Assembly: GCA_002342415.1 (NCBI GenBank)
Contig: DDPY01000019.1
Location: 8,380-72,379, forward strand
DNA: 64,000 nucleotides
From: Prevotella sp. UBA2456
Lineage (GTDB): Bacteria > Bacteroidota > Bacteroidia > Bacteroidales > Bacteroidaceae
Reading direction: 5' to 3'
Part shown: positions 16,713 through 25,558 of the stretch, piece after piece
Layout: each line of letters starts with the position of its first letter
Numbering within the stretch: the first letter of the stretch is position 1
Made by a program: the position numbers and the translations under genes
Notes under the pieces: model-generated
Databases searched by the model: none
What the model was told of the DNA's origin: nothing
Seen by the model: only the letters and a program-made list of their open reading frames with translations

Positions 16713-17285
16713 ATGAAGAACATTGTGATTTTTGGTGCTCCCGGTTCAGGAAAGGGAACACAGAGCGACTTGATGATTGAGCACTACGGACTGGGACATA
16801 TCTCTACTGGTGATGTGCTCCGCAGTGAAATCAAGAAAGGTAGTGAATTAGGTAAGACCGCCCAGAGCTATATCGACAAGGGCAATCTGATTCCCGACGA
16901 GTTGATGATCAGCATTCTGGCTCAGGTGTACGACTCGTATGGTCGTGGACATAAGGGAGTCATCTTTGACGGATTCCCCCGTACCATCCCGCAGGCCGAG
17001 GCACTGAAGAAGATGCTGGAGGAGCGCGGTGACAAGGTGGCAGCGATGATAGAGCTGGATGTCCCTGAGGACGAGCTGATGACACGACTCATCAAGCGTG
17101 GACAGCAGAGCGGTCGTGCCGACGACAACGAGGAAACCATCAAGAAGCGTCTGGTAGTCTATCACTCACAGACGCAGCCCCTTATCGAATGGTACAAGCA
17201 GGAAGGCCTGCACCACCATATCAACGGATTGGGTACGCTGGAGCGTATCTTTGCCGATATTCAGAAAGTAATGGAACAGCTTTAA
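16713..17285 (+). CDS. adk: Adenylate kinase
   Basis: 190 residues starting at MKNIVIFGAPGSGKGTQ (P-loop 8-16). The AMP-binding region (STGDVLRSEI), FDGFPRTIPQAEAL and the short LID (RGQQSGRADDNEETIKKRL) show a short-type enzyme interconverting ATP+AMP and 2 ADP. An in-frame ATG at 16572 would add 47 mostly charged residues (DKKEEKTQSKQDKQEQRIK type) directly after the heptamer repeat. I treat that as leader sequence because family members begin at MKNIVIFG, but an N-terminal extension cannot be excluded. obg starts 3 bp after the stop. Confidence 0.95.
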   Translation: MKNIVIFGAPGSGKGTQSDLMIEHYGLGHISTGDVLRSEIKKGSELGKTAQSYIDKGNLIPDELMISILAQVYDSYGRGHKGVIFDGFPRTIPQAEALKKMLEERGDKVAAMIELDVPEDELMTRLIKRGQQSGRADDNEETIKKRLVVYHSQTQPLIEWYKQEGLHHHINGLGTLERIFADIQKVMEQL

Positions 17286-17288
17286 CTT

Positions 17289-18461
17289 ATGCCAGAGAGC
17301 AATTTCGTAGACTATGTCAAGATACTGTGCCGGTCGGGTAAGGGCGGACGAGGGTCGATGCACCTCCGTCATGTGAAGTACAACCCCAACGGCGGCCCAG
17401 ATGGTGGTGACGGTGGCAAGGGCGGGAGCATCATCCTGCGCGGCAACCATAACTACTGGACCTTGCTGCACCTGAAATATGAGCGCCATATCTTTGCCGA
17501 ACATGGCGGCAACGGCGGCAAGGACAAGTGTCACGGTACCGACGGCAAGGATGTCTATATCGACGTGCCCTGCGGTACGGTGGTCTACGATGCCGAGACG
17601 GGTAAGTATGTCTGCGATGTGACCTACGACGGTCAGGAGATTGTGTTGCTGAAGGGCGGTCGCGGCGGACTGGGCAACTACCAGTTCCGCACGGCTACCA
17701 ATCAGGCTCCGCGCTATGCACAGCCCGGCGAGCCGATGCAGGAGATGATGGTCATCCTCGAGCTGAAGCTGCTGGCAGATGTCGGACTGGTGGGCTTCCC
17801 CAATGCAGGCAAGTCGACCTTGCTGTCTGCCTTGAGCAATGCCCGTCCGAAGATAGCCAACTATCCCTTCACCACCATGGAACCCTCACTGGGCATCGTG
17901 GGCTATCGCGACGGTAAGTCGTTTGTGATGGCCGACATCCCCGGCATCATCGAAGGTGCCTCGGAGGGGCGCGGGCTGGGACTTCGCTTCCTGCGGCACA
18001 TCGAGCGTAATTCGCTGCTGCTCTTCATGGTGCCGGGCGATACGGACGACATCAAGCGCGAGTATGAGATTCTGCTCAACGAGTTGCGCCAGTTTAATCC
18101 CGAGATGCTCGACAAGCACCGCGTGCTGGCCATTACCAAGAGTGACCTGCTGGATGATGAACTCATCGAGATGCTCCGCGAGACGCTTCCTCAGGATCTG
18201 CCCTGTGTCTTTATCTCGGCTGTGGCCAATAAAGGACTCGACGAACTGAAGGATGTGCTGTGGCGCGAGCTGAATGCCGAGAGCAACAAGCTGGCCAGTG
18301 TGCTGGCTGAAGATACCTTGGTGCATCGTGACAAGGACATGACGCGCTTTGCCGAGGAGCTGGCCGACGAGGGTGAAGACGAGGATATCCAGTATGTTGA
18401 CGAGGACGAGATAGAGGATATTGAGGATTACGAAGACTTTGAATACGAAGAAGATGAATGA
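17289..18461 (+). CDS. obg: Obg/CgtA GTPase
   Basis: 390 residues. The glycine-rich Obg domain (~1-158) has the expected GGRGS, GGDGGKGG and GGRGGLGNYQF segments. The G domain follows with G1 GFPNAGKST (~168), G3 DIPGIIEGASEGRGLGLRFLRH, and TKSDLL for base recognition. The last ~45 residues are extremely acidic (runs of Asp/Glu) in place of the OCT domain of some homologues. Obg acts in 50S assembly and stress control. Its stop overlaps the pgeF start by 8 bp. Confidence 0.96.
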   Translation: MPESNFVDYVKILCRSGKGGRGSMHLRHVKYNPNGGPDGGDGGKGGSIILRGNHNYWTLLHLKYERHIFAEHGGNGGKDKCHGTDGKDVYIDVPCGTVVYDAETGKYVCDVTYDGQEIVLLKGGRGGLGNYQFRTATNQAPRYAQPGEPMQEMMVILELKLLADVGLVGFPNAGKSTLLSALSNARPKIANYPFTTMEPSLGIVGYRDGKSFVMADIPGIIEGASEGRGLGLRFLRHIERNSLLLFMVPGDTDDIKREYEILLNELRQFNPEMLDKHRVLAITKSDLLDDELIEMLRETLPQDLPCVFISAVANKGLDELKDVLWRELNAESNKLASVLAEDTLVHRDKDMTRFAEELADEGEDEDIQYVDEDEIEDIEDYEDFEYEEDE

Positions 18462-19206
18462 GCCACAGCTGACCTATTATGACTTAGGTGCAGAGGTGGT
18501 GGCTTTCAGCAGTACACGACACGGAGGATGCAGCACGGGCAACTATGCTGCATTCAATATTAACCGCTATTGTGGTGACGATGCCAGCCATATTGCACAG
18601 AACCTTTGTTCCCTCAGTATGCTGCTCGGTTTGCCTGAGCAGCATATCATCATGCCCCACCAGACTCACGGCATCCGTGTCCAACGGGTAGATGCCCCGC
18701 CTGCGGAGGTCATCGAGGCTACCGATGCACTGATGACCGATGCGCGCGGACTCTGTATCGGAGTGTCTACTGCCGACTGTATACCTATTATTCTATACGA
18801 CCCTGTATGTCATGCTGCCTGTGCAGTGCATGCCGGATGGCGAGGAACGGTGAAGCGTATTGTTCAGGAGGCTGTCCGCAATATGCATGATGCTTACGGC
18901 TCGCAGCCCTCACAACTCAAGGCCGTCATTGGTCCGGGTATTGCCTTGGAGAGTTTCGAGGTGGGCGACGAGGTGTATGAGCAGTTTCGTGAGGCTGGCT
19001 TCGACATGGGCTCCATAGCCAGGAAGTACGCGAAATGGCACATCGACCTGCCCCTGTGCAACCGCCTGCAATTGGAGGCAATGGGTGTGCGGGATGTCCA
19101 GATGTCGGGCATCGACACCTTTCAACAGTATGACCGTTACTTCTCTGCCCGCCGATTAGGCATCAACTCAGGCAGAATCTATACGGCCATCTACTTAAAA
19201 CCTTGA
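18454..19206 (+). CDS. pgeF: Peptidoglycan editing factor PgeF / YfiH-LACC1 family
   Basis: About 250 residues. The DUF152/YfiH metal-site motifs are intact: an early STRHGG, VSTADCIPI (~104) and AVHAGWRGTV (~125). Family members are described as purine nucleoside phosphorylase/adenosine deaminase-type oxidoreductase-fold enzymes and, in E. coli, as guards against wrong amino acids in peptidoglycan precursors. The ATG at 18454 overlaps the obg stop, indicating translational coupling; an upstream in-frame start at 18421 would lie inside obg. Confidence 0.92.
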   Translation: MNEPQLTYYDLGAEVVAFSSTRHGGCSTGNYAAFNINRYCGDDASHIAQNLCSLSMLLGLPEQHIIMPHQTHGIRVQRVDAPPAEVIEATDALMTDARGLCIGVSTADCIPIILYDPVCHAACAVHAGWRGTVKRIVQEAVRNMHDAYGSQPSQLKAVIGPGIALESFEVGDEVYEQFREAGFDMGSIARKYAKWHIDLPLCNRLQLEAMGVRDVQMSGIDTFQQYDRYFSARRLGINSGRIYTAIYLKP

Positions 19207-19213
19207 CGATGCC

Positions 19214-19738
19214 ATGAGATATTCTGCTTCTTTCCTTGCGTTACTGCTGTCGGCTTTGCTGGTGCTGACATCCTGTTCCTCCAACCGCTTCACGGCTGAG
19301 GATTTCAACTGGTGGCACTATCCTCTGCCCGGTGCTAAAGTTATCAGTGACTATGGGCGACGCGATGGACGGAAGCATACGGGTGTCGACCTGAAGACAA
19401 AGGCCAACGACAAGATACGGGCAGCTTTCGACGGCGAGGTGGTGTTTGCAGGACAGCGTGCGGGCTATGGTAACCTGGTGCGCATCCAGCATGCCAATGG
19501 CTTGGAAACCTATTATGCCCATAACTCCACCAATCTGGTCAGAAAAGGCGAGCGTGTGAAGGCAGGCCAGACAATAGCCAGGGTGGGGCGCACCGGTCGG
19601 GCTTCCACTGAGCACCTGCACTTTGAGACCCGCATCAAGGGCAAGGTCACAAATCCCAATAAATACTTCTCCCATACCGACCACATGATACGCTTTGAGG
19701 CCTTCAAGAAGACCAGCTACGGCTACGTGGTACGGTGA
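19214..19738 (+). CDS. M23 (LytM-type) peptidase lipoprotein
   Basis: 174 residues. The signal peptide ends at a lipobox-like LTSC (Cys ~21). The LytM domain fills the rest: HTGVDL with zinc His and Asp, YYAHNS, and the HLHFE catalytic triplet. It is probably an outer-membrane-anchored peptidoglycan endopeptidase or a LytM-type activator; the zinc ligands are present, so activity is plausible. It follows pgeF by 7 bp and ends the hpt-adk-obg-pgeF run. Confidence 0.92.
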   Translation: MRYSASFLALLLSALLVLTSCSSNRFTAEDFNWWHYPLPGAKVISDYGRRDGRKHTGVDLKTKANDKIRAAFDGEVVFAGQRAGYGNLVRIQHANGLETYYAHNSTNLVRKGERVKAGQTIARVGRTGRASTEHLHFETRIKGKVTNPNKYFSHTDHMIRFEAFKKTSYGYVVR

Positions 19739-19745
19739 ACGGCTG

Positions 19746-21998
19746 TCATTCGATTACCCGCTGATGGTGTACAATGGTGCCGTCGTCGCTCACGCCTTCG
19801 AGGGTGACGAGGTAGCGCTTGGAGACATCGGAGGCATAGAAGCGGACGGTAGCTCTGCCCTCAGCATCGGTCTTGACCTGTGGATTCCAGTAGAGGGTGG
19901 TGCGCTGGTCGGGACGCGTCTTCTGTGCCGGGTTGGGATATTGCGGTGAGTAGAATTCTACGGGCTGTTCGTAGCCTAACTGCTGGACGGTAGCCATCGA
20001 CAGCGGGCGGCCAGCCTTGGAGTAGACTATCTCAGAACCATCCTTCAGGAAGACGAACAGTACACCAGGTATTTTACCCGTAGGCCCTGGCCGGACACCG
20101 AAGAAGCCGTTGACGGCATTGTTGGGCGTGAAGTATTCGATGGAACTGATGTTCTGCGGTACCAGGTTTAGCACGTAGTCGTGGTCTGTTTCCTCGAAAT
20201 TGTCTACATATACTTTCAACCCGGCATTATCTGTAGTCGTAATGACGGCTTCGCCATCGATGTAATAGACTCGCATGCCCAGTGCGGTCAGCAACTGCTG
20301 TACGTTGGGCGCATTTTCAATACACACGTCTCCTGCCGTGTATCCGCGAGGAGCCTCTAAGCTCATGATGTTGCGCTTTTGGGGCAGCTGCTTCTTGCCC
20401 ACCTTCTCCACCTCGGGCAGCTCGATGTAGCTGGCACGGTTGTACATCTGCTGGCTCTGCGACTGGGTGGTGAAGGCAGCGAGGTCGGCGGCATCGGTGG
20501 TCAGCCGGTAGTGGGGCAGCTTCGGCTTGGGGAAGGTCAGCGAGTCGATTTGCAGTTCTACAAATTTGGTGCTGCCGCTGCGGCGCGTGCCCTCCAGTGT
20601 GAATGTTGTGCCGTTGGGATTGTCGACAGCCAGTGCGAAGCGCGTGCTGTCACCGAGCTCGAACTCTTCGCGGTGGCCCGTTCGGTTGTTTACCACGAGC
20701 AGGTGCGGATTCTTGATGCGCTGGCCCAGCGAGCCTTTCACGCGGCCAGTGATGAACTGCTGCTCCTGGAACGGATAGGTGATGGTATAGGGCATATCCG
20801 CACTGTGGGTGAGCTGCTGGCGAAGCAGGCTCTGGCGGATGTCGCCAAACAGGCTGTCGGGCTTCACCACATCGTAGTCGGTGACGGAGAGTGCAAAGGT
20901 GCCGCTGAGCGGTAGTCCGCCCTTATCCTGGATGCTGAGGTCGAGGGTTATGGGCTTGTTCTCGGTGGCAGCCTCTCCGCTGATGCGGACCTTGGCATCG
21001 TGCTGCGAGAGGTGCTGCAATGGAATGCGGTGCCCTCGCACACGCTGTCCTCCAGCCACCGTCAGGGGCTGGTAGCAGAAGTGCTCTGCCGGGAAGTTGC
21101 GCATCCACTGGGTGTAGGCCACCAAGGTGTAGACACCGCCTGGAAGGTCTTTAGGCAACAGCAGTGCATTGGCAAACACGCCGTCCTCGTTGCAGCGAAT
21201 CATCAGCCGCTGCATCAGGGTGTCGGCCTGCTGGTTGTGCAGCTCTACATAGACAAAACGCGAACGCTTGACAGGCATGTGGGTTGCTGCGTCCACCAAG
21301 TGCGCTCGGAACCACACCGTGTCGCCTGCGGCATAGTAGGGCTTGTCGGTCTGCAGATAGATGCGCTCTTGTAGCACGTTCTTCCCATTGCCTTCAGCTG
21401 CTGCCTGCTTGCTTTTCTGCTGTCGCTTGCGTGTCATCTCAAGTTTGAGTTGTATGTCACTGCTCAGTTCGGGAATGTGCTGTTCGTCTATGTAGCGATC
21501 AATCGCCTCTGGCGACATGCTGTGCAGGGCGGCTTTGTGCGTCTTCTGTTCTGCCTTGTACTCTTGCTTGGTCATCAACTCGGCTTCAACGGGAAAGTAT
21601 TCGTCGAACAGCCAGAGGTTCATGGCATACTTCTCGTGTCCCCGCTGGCGCATGGTGCCCTTCAGCTGGCGCACCTCGCTGTAGGCCAGCAGGTCGCCTT
21701 GCGACACTTTGGCATATGTTCCCATGCGGTGTACCGTCTGATGCTGGTTCTTCACCATTGTGGGGGCCGCCACGGTACGGTACTTGTTGTGACTGTCGTG
21801 TGTCAGGCGTATGGTCTTGCTGTCGCCCACGTGTGGCAGCAGTCCGTCGGCATCGGTGACACCGATGATCTTGCCCTGCTCGTCGTAGATGGAGGCCTGA
21901 ACCACGGGCTGCCCGTCACTCGCGTCGCGAACAGTAGTCTGGGCTGTGGCGGGTAGCAGTACTCCTATGAGTGCCATGATGTATAACAGTCGTTTCAT
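19746..21998 (-). CDS. Large exported MG2/macroglobulin-like protein, copy B
   Basis: About 750 residues with a signal peptide (MKRLLYIMALIGVLLPATAQ). Residues ~20-90 look like a carboxypeptidase-regulatory/TonB-receptor-plug type beta-sandwich. From ~210 comes an MG2-type segment (RIYLQTDKPYYAAGDTVWFRAHLVDAATH), as in the N-terminal half of alpha-2-macroglobulins; no thioester motif is visible. The C-terminus (EGRATVRFYASD, RYLVTLEGVSDDG) is nearly the same as that of the upstream gene, so the two are paralogues. It is the last gene of the ECF sigma operon. A TAACTTTG box (22004-22011, minus) lies 5 bp before the ATG and may be an internal promoter. Confidence 0.82.
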   Translation of the reverse strand: MKRLLYIMALIGVLLPATAQTTVRDASDGQPVVQASIYDEQGKIIGVTDADGLLPHVGDSKTIRLTHDSHNKYRTVAAPTMVKNQHQTVHRMGTYAKVSQGDLLAYSEVRQLKGTMRQRGHEKYAMNLWLFDEYFPVEAELMTKQEYKAEQKTHKAALHSMSPEAIDRYIDEQHIPELSSDIQLKLEMTRKRQQKSKQAAAEGNGKNVLQERIYLQTDKPYYAAGDTVWFRAHLVDAATHMPVKRSRFVYVELHNQQADTLMQRLMIRCNEDGVFANALLLPKDLPGGVYTLVAYTQWMRNFPAEHFCYQPLTVAGGQRVRGHRIPLQHLSQHDAKVRISGEAATENKPITLDLSIQDKGGLPLSGTFALSVTDYDVVKPDSLFGDIRQSLLRQQLTHSADMPYTITYPFQEQQFITGRVKGSLGQRIKNPHLLVVNNRTGHREEFELGDSTRFALAVDNPNGTTFTLEGTRRSGSTKFVELQIDSLTFPKPKLPHYRLTTDAADLAAFTTQSQSQQMYNRASYIELPEVEKVGKKQLPQKRNIMSLEAPRGYTAGDVCIENAPNVQQLLTALGMRVYYIDGEAVITTTDNAGLKVYVDNFEETDHDYVLNLVPQNISSIEYFTPNNAVNGFFGVRPGPTGKIPGVLFVFLKDGSEIVYSKAGRPLSMATVQQLGYEQPVEFYSPQYPNPAQKTRPDQRTTLYWNPQVKTDAEGRATVRFYASDVSKRYLVTLEGVSDDGTIVHHQRVIE

Positions 21999-22018
21999 TG
22001 CTGCAAAGTTAATCAATA

Positions 22019-24289
22019 TTATTCAATGACAGTCTGTTTGTGTATAATCATTCCGTCGTCGCTCACGCCTTCGAGGGTGACGAGGTAGCGGCGGCTGATG
22101 TCGGAGGCATAGAAGCGGACAGTGGCTCTGCCCTCCTCGTCGGTCTTGACCTTGGGGTTCCAGTAGAGGGTGGTGCGGTGGTCGGGGCGTGTCTTCTGTG
22201 CCGGGTTGGGATATTGCGGTGAGAAGAATTCCACGTTTGGCTTCCACCCTTGCTGGCGGACGGTGGCCATAGACAGCGGGCGGAAGGTCCGGCCCTTCAG
22301 TCCGGGCTTCTGCCGCACGAGCAGCAGTCCCGAGGTGGACACGTTCCAGCCGTAGATGGTCATGTTGGCGGCACCGACGTGGTCGAACCACTCGATGGAC
22401 TCGATGGTCTCTGGCTGGAGCATCAGCAGTTCCACCACGTTGCTGCGGAACTCGTCGATGAAGATGACGGGACCGTGCTTTGAAACTGTGCCTGAGCGGT
22501 ATCTGACGCGCAACTCGCCATTGGCATCGCGATAGACGGGGATGCCCAAGGTGGTGAGCAGAATCTCCATCGAGTGGAAGTTGTTGAGGACAGGGTCGTC
22601 GTCATAGAAAGCCCGGTACGGTGTAACACCTAACAGGTTGGTGGGTTTATGCTGACGCTTCTTCTCTTTGACTACCTCGGGCAGGTCGATGACTCGGTCC
22701 ACGCTGCCGTACATCACCTGTTCCTGAGCCTGACGGGCAAAGCCGTCGGGGATGGAGAGGGGGGGGCGGTGGGAGGTGAGTGGCGAGTGCAGGGTGGGGA
22801 AGGTCTGCGGGTCGATGTCTAACTGTACGAGGCTGGTGCTGCCCGTCTTGCGTGTGCCTTCCAGCACGTAGGTGGTGCCATCAGGGAAGTCGAGGCCGCG
22901 GATGGTGAAGCGCGAGCTGTCGCCTAACTCGAAGGTGGTGCGGAAACCCGTGTCAGGGCGTACCAGCATCAGTTTGGGGCGCTTGATGCGCTTGAAGATG
23001 GTACCGCGAATCTGACCCGAGATGGTCTGCGAGGTCTGAAAGCCGTAGTCGATGCGGGGATACTTGCCGCTGAGCATGTCGGCCAGCATATATCCGTCAG
23101 ACTGCTGTGCCAGGCACTCGCCGATGGTGGGCAGCACGCTGTCGGGCTTCACCACGTCGTAGTCGGTGATGCTCAGCGAGAAGTTTCCGTAGAGGGGCGT
23201 GCCGTCGGCCTCTGCTATGTCAATGGCCAGCTCCATCGGCTCGTTGTGTTGGCGGGCCTCGCCGCGGATGGAAACCTGCGGCTGGGGGGCTTCGATGCGG
23301 GTCTGGCTCTCGGCGATGATGTCGCCCGTCTGACGGTTGACAATGGCCACGCTCAGGCTGCCGGGGCGCAGCGACTGGCTGTCGATGCGGAGCACCTTGC
23401 CGGGTGTGTAATCCGTCACCAGCAGGTTGCCGTTGCCGTAGAGTGCACAAGCCAGCGGTTCGGTGGTGTGGTGGTCAAGGCGGACAAGGAGCTGACCTTT
23501 CCGCTGACCTACCTGTAGCGGAGAGTCCGAGCCAGTCGGACTGGCAGTCCGAGCCGGGCGGACTGGTAGTCCGAGCCGAGCGGACTCATACTCCGCCTTG
23601 GGCTCGCTGCCTGCCACCCATAGGGGATGATAGCAGAAACGCTCCGCCGAGAAGTTGCGCATCCACTGTGTATAGGCCACCAAGGTATAGCTTCCGCCTT
23701 GCAGATGGCGGGGCAGAGTGAGGGCATTGGCAAAGACACCGTCGGAGTCGCAACGGACAATGATGCGCTGGCAGAGCGTGTCGGCAGCATTGTCCAGCAG
23801 CTCCACATAGACATAGCGTGAGCGACTGATGGGGGTATGGGTGACGGCATCCACCAGATGGGCGCGGAACCAGATGGTATCTCCCGGCACATAGTAAGGC
23901 TTGTCGGTGTGCAGATAGATGCGCTCCTGCGGTACGCGGGCATAGTAGTCCAGAATGCGCTGCTCGATGTCCAGCGTGTCGCTCTTGCTGTGCAGCAGTT
24001 GGAGTGCATCGCTCAGTTGCTGCTGCTGGAAGTGGTCGCTGGTCTGTGCCCGCATCTGTTGCAGGTCTGTATTCAGCTGTCTGTACTGGGTCAGCGACAG
24101 CCGTCCTTGGTAGTCGTCACTCAGCTTGCGCATGATGACGGTGACGGCACGGTCGTTGTCTGTGCTCTGGCCGGTATATCTCTCTTTCAGGTGTTGCATC
24201 TTGGCCAGCAGTTCCTGGAAGGATGCTGTCTGCTGCGCACTGATGCACAGGGAAAGCAGCATGAGGCAGAATGTCATCAGTCGTCTCAT
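22019..24289 (-). CDS. Large exported MG2/macroglobulin-like protein, copy A
   Basis: 756 residues with a signal peptide (MRRLMTFCLMLLSLCISAQ). The MG2-type segment (RIYLHTDKPYYVPGDTIWFRAHLVDAVTH) starts near residue 116, and beta-sandwich regions fill the rest up to the shared C-terminus (EGRATVRFYASDISRRYLVTLEG). It differs from copy B in lacking the N-terminal extra domain and in carrying an inserted stretch after WVAGSEPK that is encoded by a 3 x 22-bp palindromic array (23524-23586). The start overlaps the anti-sigma stop by 4 bp (ATGA). Likely periplasmic or surface-exposed. Confidence 0.82.
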   Translation of the reverse strand: MRRLMTFCLMLLSLCISAQQTASFQELLAKMQHLKERYTGQSTDNDRAVTVIMRKLSDDYQGRLSLTQYRQLNTDLQQMRAQTSDHFQQQQLSDALQLLHSKSDTLDIEQRILDYYARVPQERIYLHTDKPYYVPGDTIWFRAHLVDAVTHTPISRSRYVYVELLDNAADTLCQRIIVRCDSDGVFANALTLPRHLQGGSYTLVAYTQWMRNFSAERFCYHPLWVAGSEPKAEYESARLGLPVRPARTASPTGSDSPLQVGQRKGQLLVRLDHHTTEPLACALYGNGNLLVTDYTPGKVLRIDSQSLRPGSLSVAIVNRQTGDIIAESQTRIEAPQPQVSIRGEARQHNEPMELAIDIAEADGTPLYGNFSLSITDYDVVKPDSVLPTIGECLAQQSDGYMLADMLSGKYPRIDYGFQTSQTISGQIRGTIFKRIKRPKLMLVRPDTGFRTTFELGDSSRFTIRGLDFPDGTTYVLEGTRKTGSTSLVQLDIDPQTFPTLHSPLTSHRPPLSIPDGFARQAQEQVMYGSVDRVIDLPEVVKEKKRQHKPTNLLGVTPYRAFYDDDPVLNNFHSMEILLTTLGIPVYRDANGELRVRYRSGTVSKHGPVIFIDEFRSNVVELLMLQPETIESIEWFDHVGAANMTIYGWNVSTSGLLLVRQKPGLKGRTFRPLSMATVRQQGWKPNVEFFSPQYPNPAQKTRPDHRTTLYWNPKVKTDEEGRATVRFYASDISRRYLVTLEGVSDDGMIIHKQTVIE
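23524..23586. repeat. Array of 3 AGTCCG-N7-CGGACT palindromes, exact 22-bp period, inside a gene
   Basis: AGTCCGAGCC starts at 23524, 23546 and 23568, and each is closed by CGGACT (23537, 23559, 23581). Three units of 22 bp make 66 bp, so the reading frame is kept; it encodes about 22 residues (SARLGLPVRPARTASPTG type) in MG2 copy A that have no counterpart in copy B. Confidence 0.92.
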
Positions 24290-24924
24290 GGCAGGTCCTC
24301 CTTTCCTTCATGGCTATTTATCGCTTCCATCGGCTGGCTGTTGCGTGTGATCTCACCCATCATGATGCGCTGCACCAGCCGTTGCAGGCGGGCATCGGCA
24401 CGGATAATCTGTTCTGCCTTAGTCGTATAACTGCTGTCCGTCACCTGAGCCAGCTCCCGTTCCAGCCGCTCGATGTAGATTTGCAGACTGTCGGCAGTGG
24501 TTGAGGATGAGGCTGCCTGTTGGTGGACAGCTCGCTTGATAGGACGGGGTGTAGCCGCGAGGGTGCGGGGCTTAGCTTCTATAGGTGCATCCTCTCGATG
24601 GACAGCACTATCGGCTTGGGCCGTGACGGGAGTCGGCACGGAAGTGGTGCTGTGGGTTCGACTGGTATCTGTGCCAGTGCCTCTTGTCCATAGGACGAAT
24701 GCTCCGGCTGTCAGCAGTATAGTCACCACTGCTGCTGCCGCCCAGCGCAGCGCGTGGCGCTTCGCATGTCGGCTGCTGACTATCTGGTCGTAGGCAGCGG
24801 TCTCGTCTTCCGCCAGCCATTGTGCCATCTCGTTGTCCGACGGACGGAGCAGCTGGGCTATCTGGTGTTCCTCTTCAGGGGTGGTCTGCTCGTTGAGCAG
24901 CTTTGCTATCAGGTCTTCTTTCAT
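24286..24924 (-). CDS. Probable anti-sigma factor (single transmembrane helix)
   Basis: 212 residues. A ~75-residue cytoplasmic part is followed by one membrane helix (~79-98, AAAAVVTILLTAGAFVLW), a Ser/Thr/Pro-rich periplasmic linker and a helical C-terminus (ERLERELAQVTDSSYTTKAEQII). No classical zinc HxxxCxxC motif is present. The 4-bp overlaps with the ECF sigma gene upstream and the MG2 gene downstream, and the topology, indicate a membrane anti-sigma factor; the sequence alone would not prove it. Confidence 0.75.
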   Translation of the reverse strand: MKEDLIAKLLNEQTTPEEEHQIAQLLRPSDNEMAQWLAEDETAAYDQIVSSRHAKRHALRWAAAAVVTILLTAGAFVLWTRGTGTDTSRTHSTTSVPTPVTAQADSAVHREDAPIEAKPRTLAATPRPIKRAVHQQAASSSTTADSLQIYIERLERELAQVTDSSYTTKAEQIIRADARLQRLVQRIMMGEITRNSQPMEAINSHEGKEDLP

Positions 24925-25424
24925 AATAGGCCTCCTTTCTTATTGAGTATATCCTTGAGTTTTCGTTTTGCGGTGCTGAGCATCGCGCTCACCGAGCGGG
25001 AGTCGATGCCGGTGACGGCAGCAATCTGGGCGGTGTCCATCTCTGCTTCGTGGCGCATGCGGAACAGCCGTTGCTCTGCGGGGGAGAGCAGGCTGATGGC
25101 TTCCCTCAGGCGGGCTATTGCTTCTTCGGCTTCCAGCTGTTGGGTGGTGGTGTCTGGCTGCGACAGAGTCGCAGCATGCTGTTGGGCGGTGTGGCGTACC
25201 TGTCTTTTGCGCCATTCGCTCACACAGAGGTTCTTTGCCATACGCTGGGCAAGGGGCTCTATTCCCATCTGCGGGTCTATCTGCTCGCGCACCAGCCAGA
25301 GTCGCATGAGTGTCTCTTGTGCGATATCTTCTGCCGTCTCTTCTTCATGGAAGAATCGCCGCCCTATGCCAAGCAGGCGGGGACGTAGCTTCTGGGCGAT
25401 ATGTTCAAACGCTTCGTGGGTCAT
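24921..25424 (-). CDS. ECF-type RNA polymerase sigma factor
   Basis: 167 residues with sigma region 2 (AEDIAQETLMRLWLVREQ) and region 4 (LSPAEQRLFRMRHEAEMDTAQIAAVTGIDSRSVSAMLSTAKRKLKD, helix-turn-helix). No regions 1 or 3. It heads a four-gene operon with a predicted anti-sigma factor and two exported MG2 proteins, so it probably senses an envelope state through the anti-sigma factor and drives its own operon. The C-terminal four codons overlap the anti-sigma start. Confidence 0.93.
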   Translation of the reverse strand: MTHEAFEHIAQKLRPRLLGIGRRFFHEEETAEDIAQETLMRLWLVREQIDPQMGIEPLAQRMAKNLCVSEWRKRQVRHTAQQHAATLSQPDTTTQQLEAEEAIARLREAISLLSPAEQRLFRMRHEAEMDTAQIAAVTGIDSRSVSAMLSTAKRKLKDILNKKGGLL

Positions 25425-25502
25425 TCTATAGTGTGATACGCATGTGAGGCACGAATGTTAAGTATGGATAGAGTTTTTTTGTGGCTTTTGTCAGAAAAAC
25501 AA

Positions 25503-25531
25503 GACGGCACCTTCTGCTTGAGGGTGCCGTC
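25503..25531 (-). terminator. Intrinsic terminator of the M23-LysM gene
   Basis: GACGGCACC (25503-25511) pairs with GGTGCCGTC (25523-25531), loop 11 nt. On the minus strand TTGTTTTTCTG follows. Confidence 0.9.
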
Positions 25532-25558
25532 AATATATAATAAGGTGTATTGTTTGTC

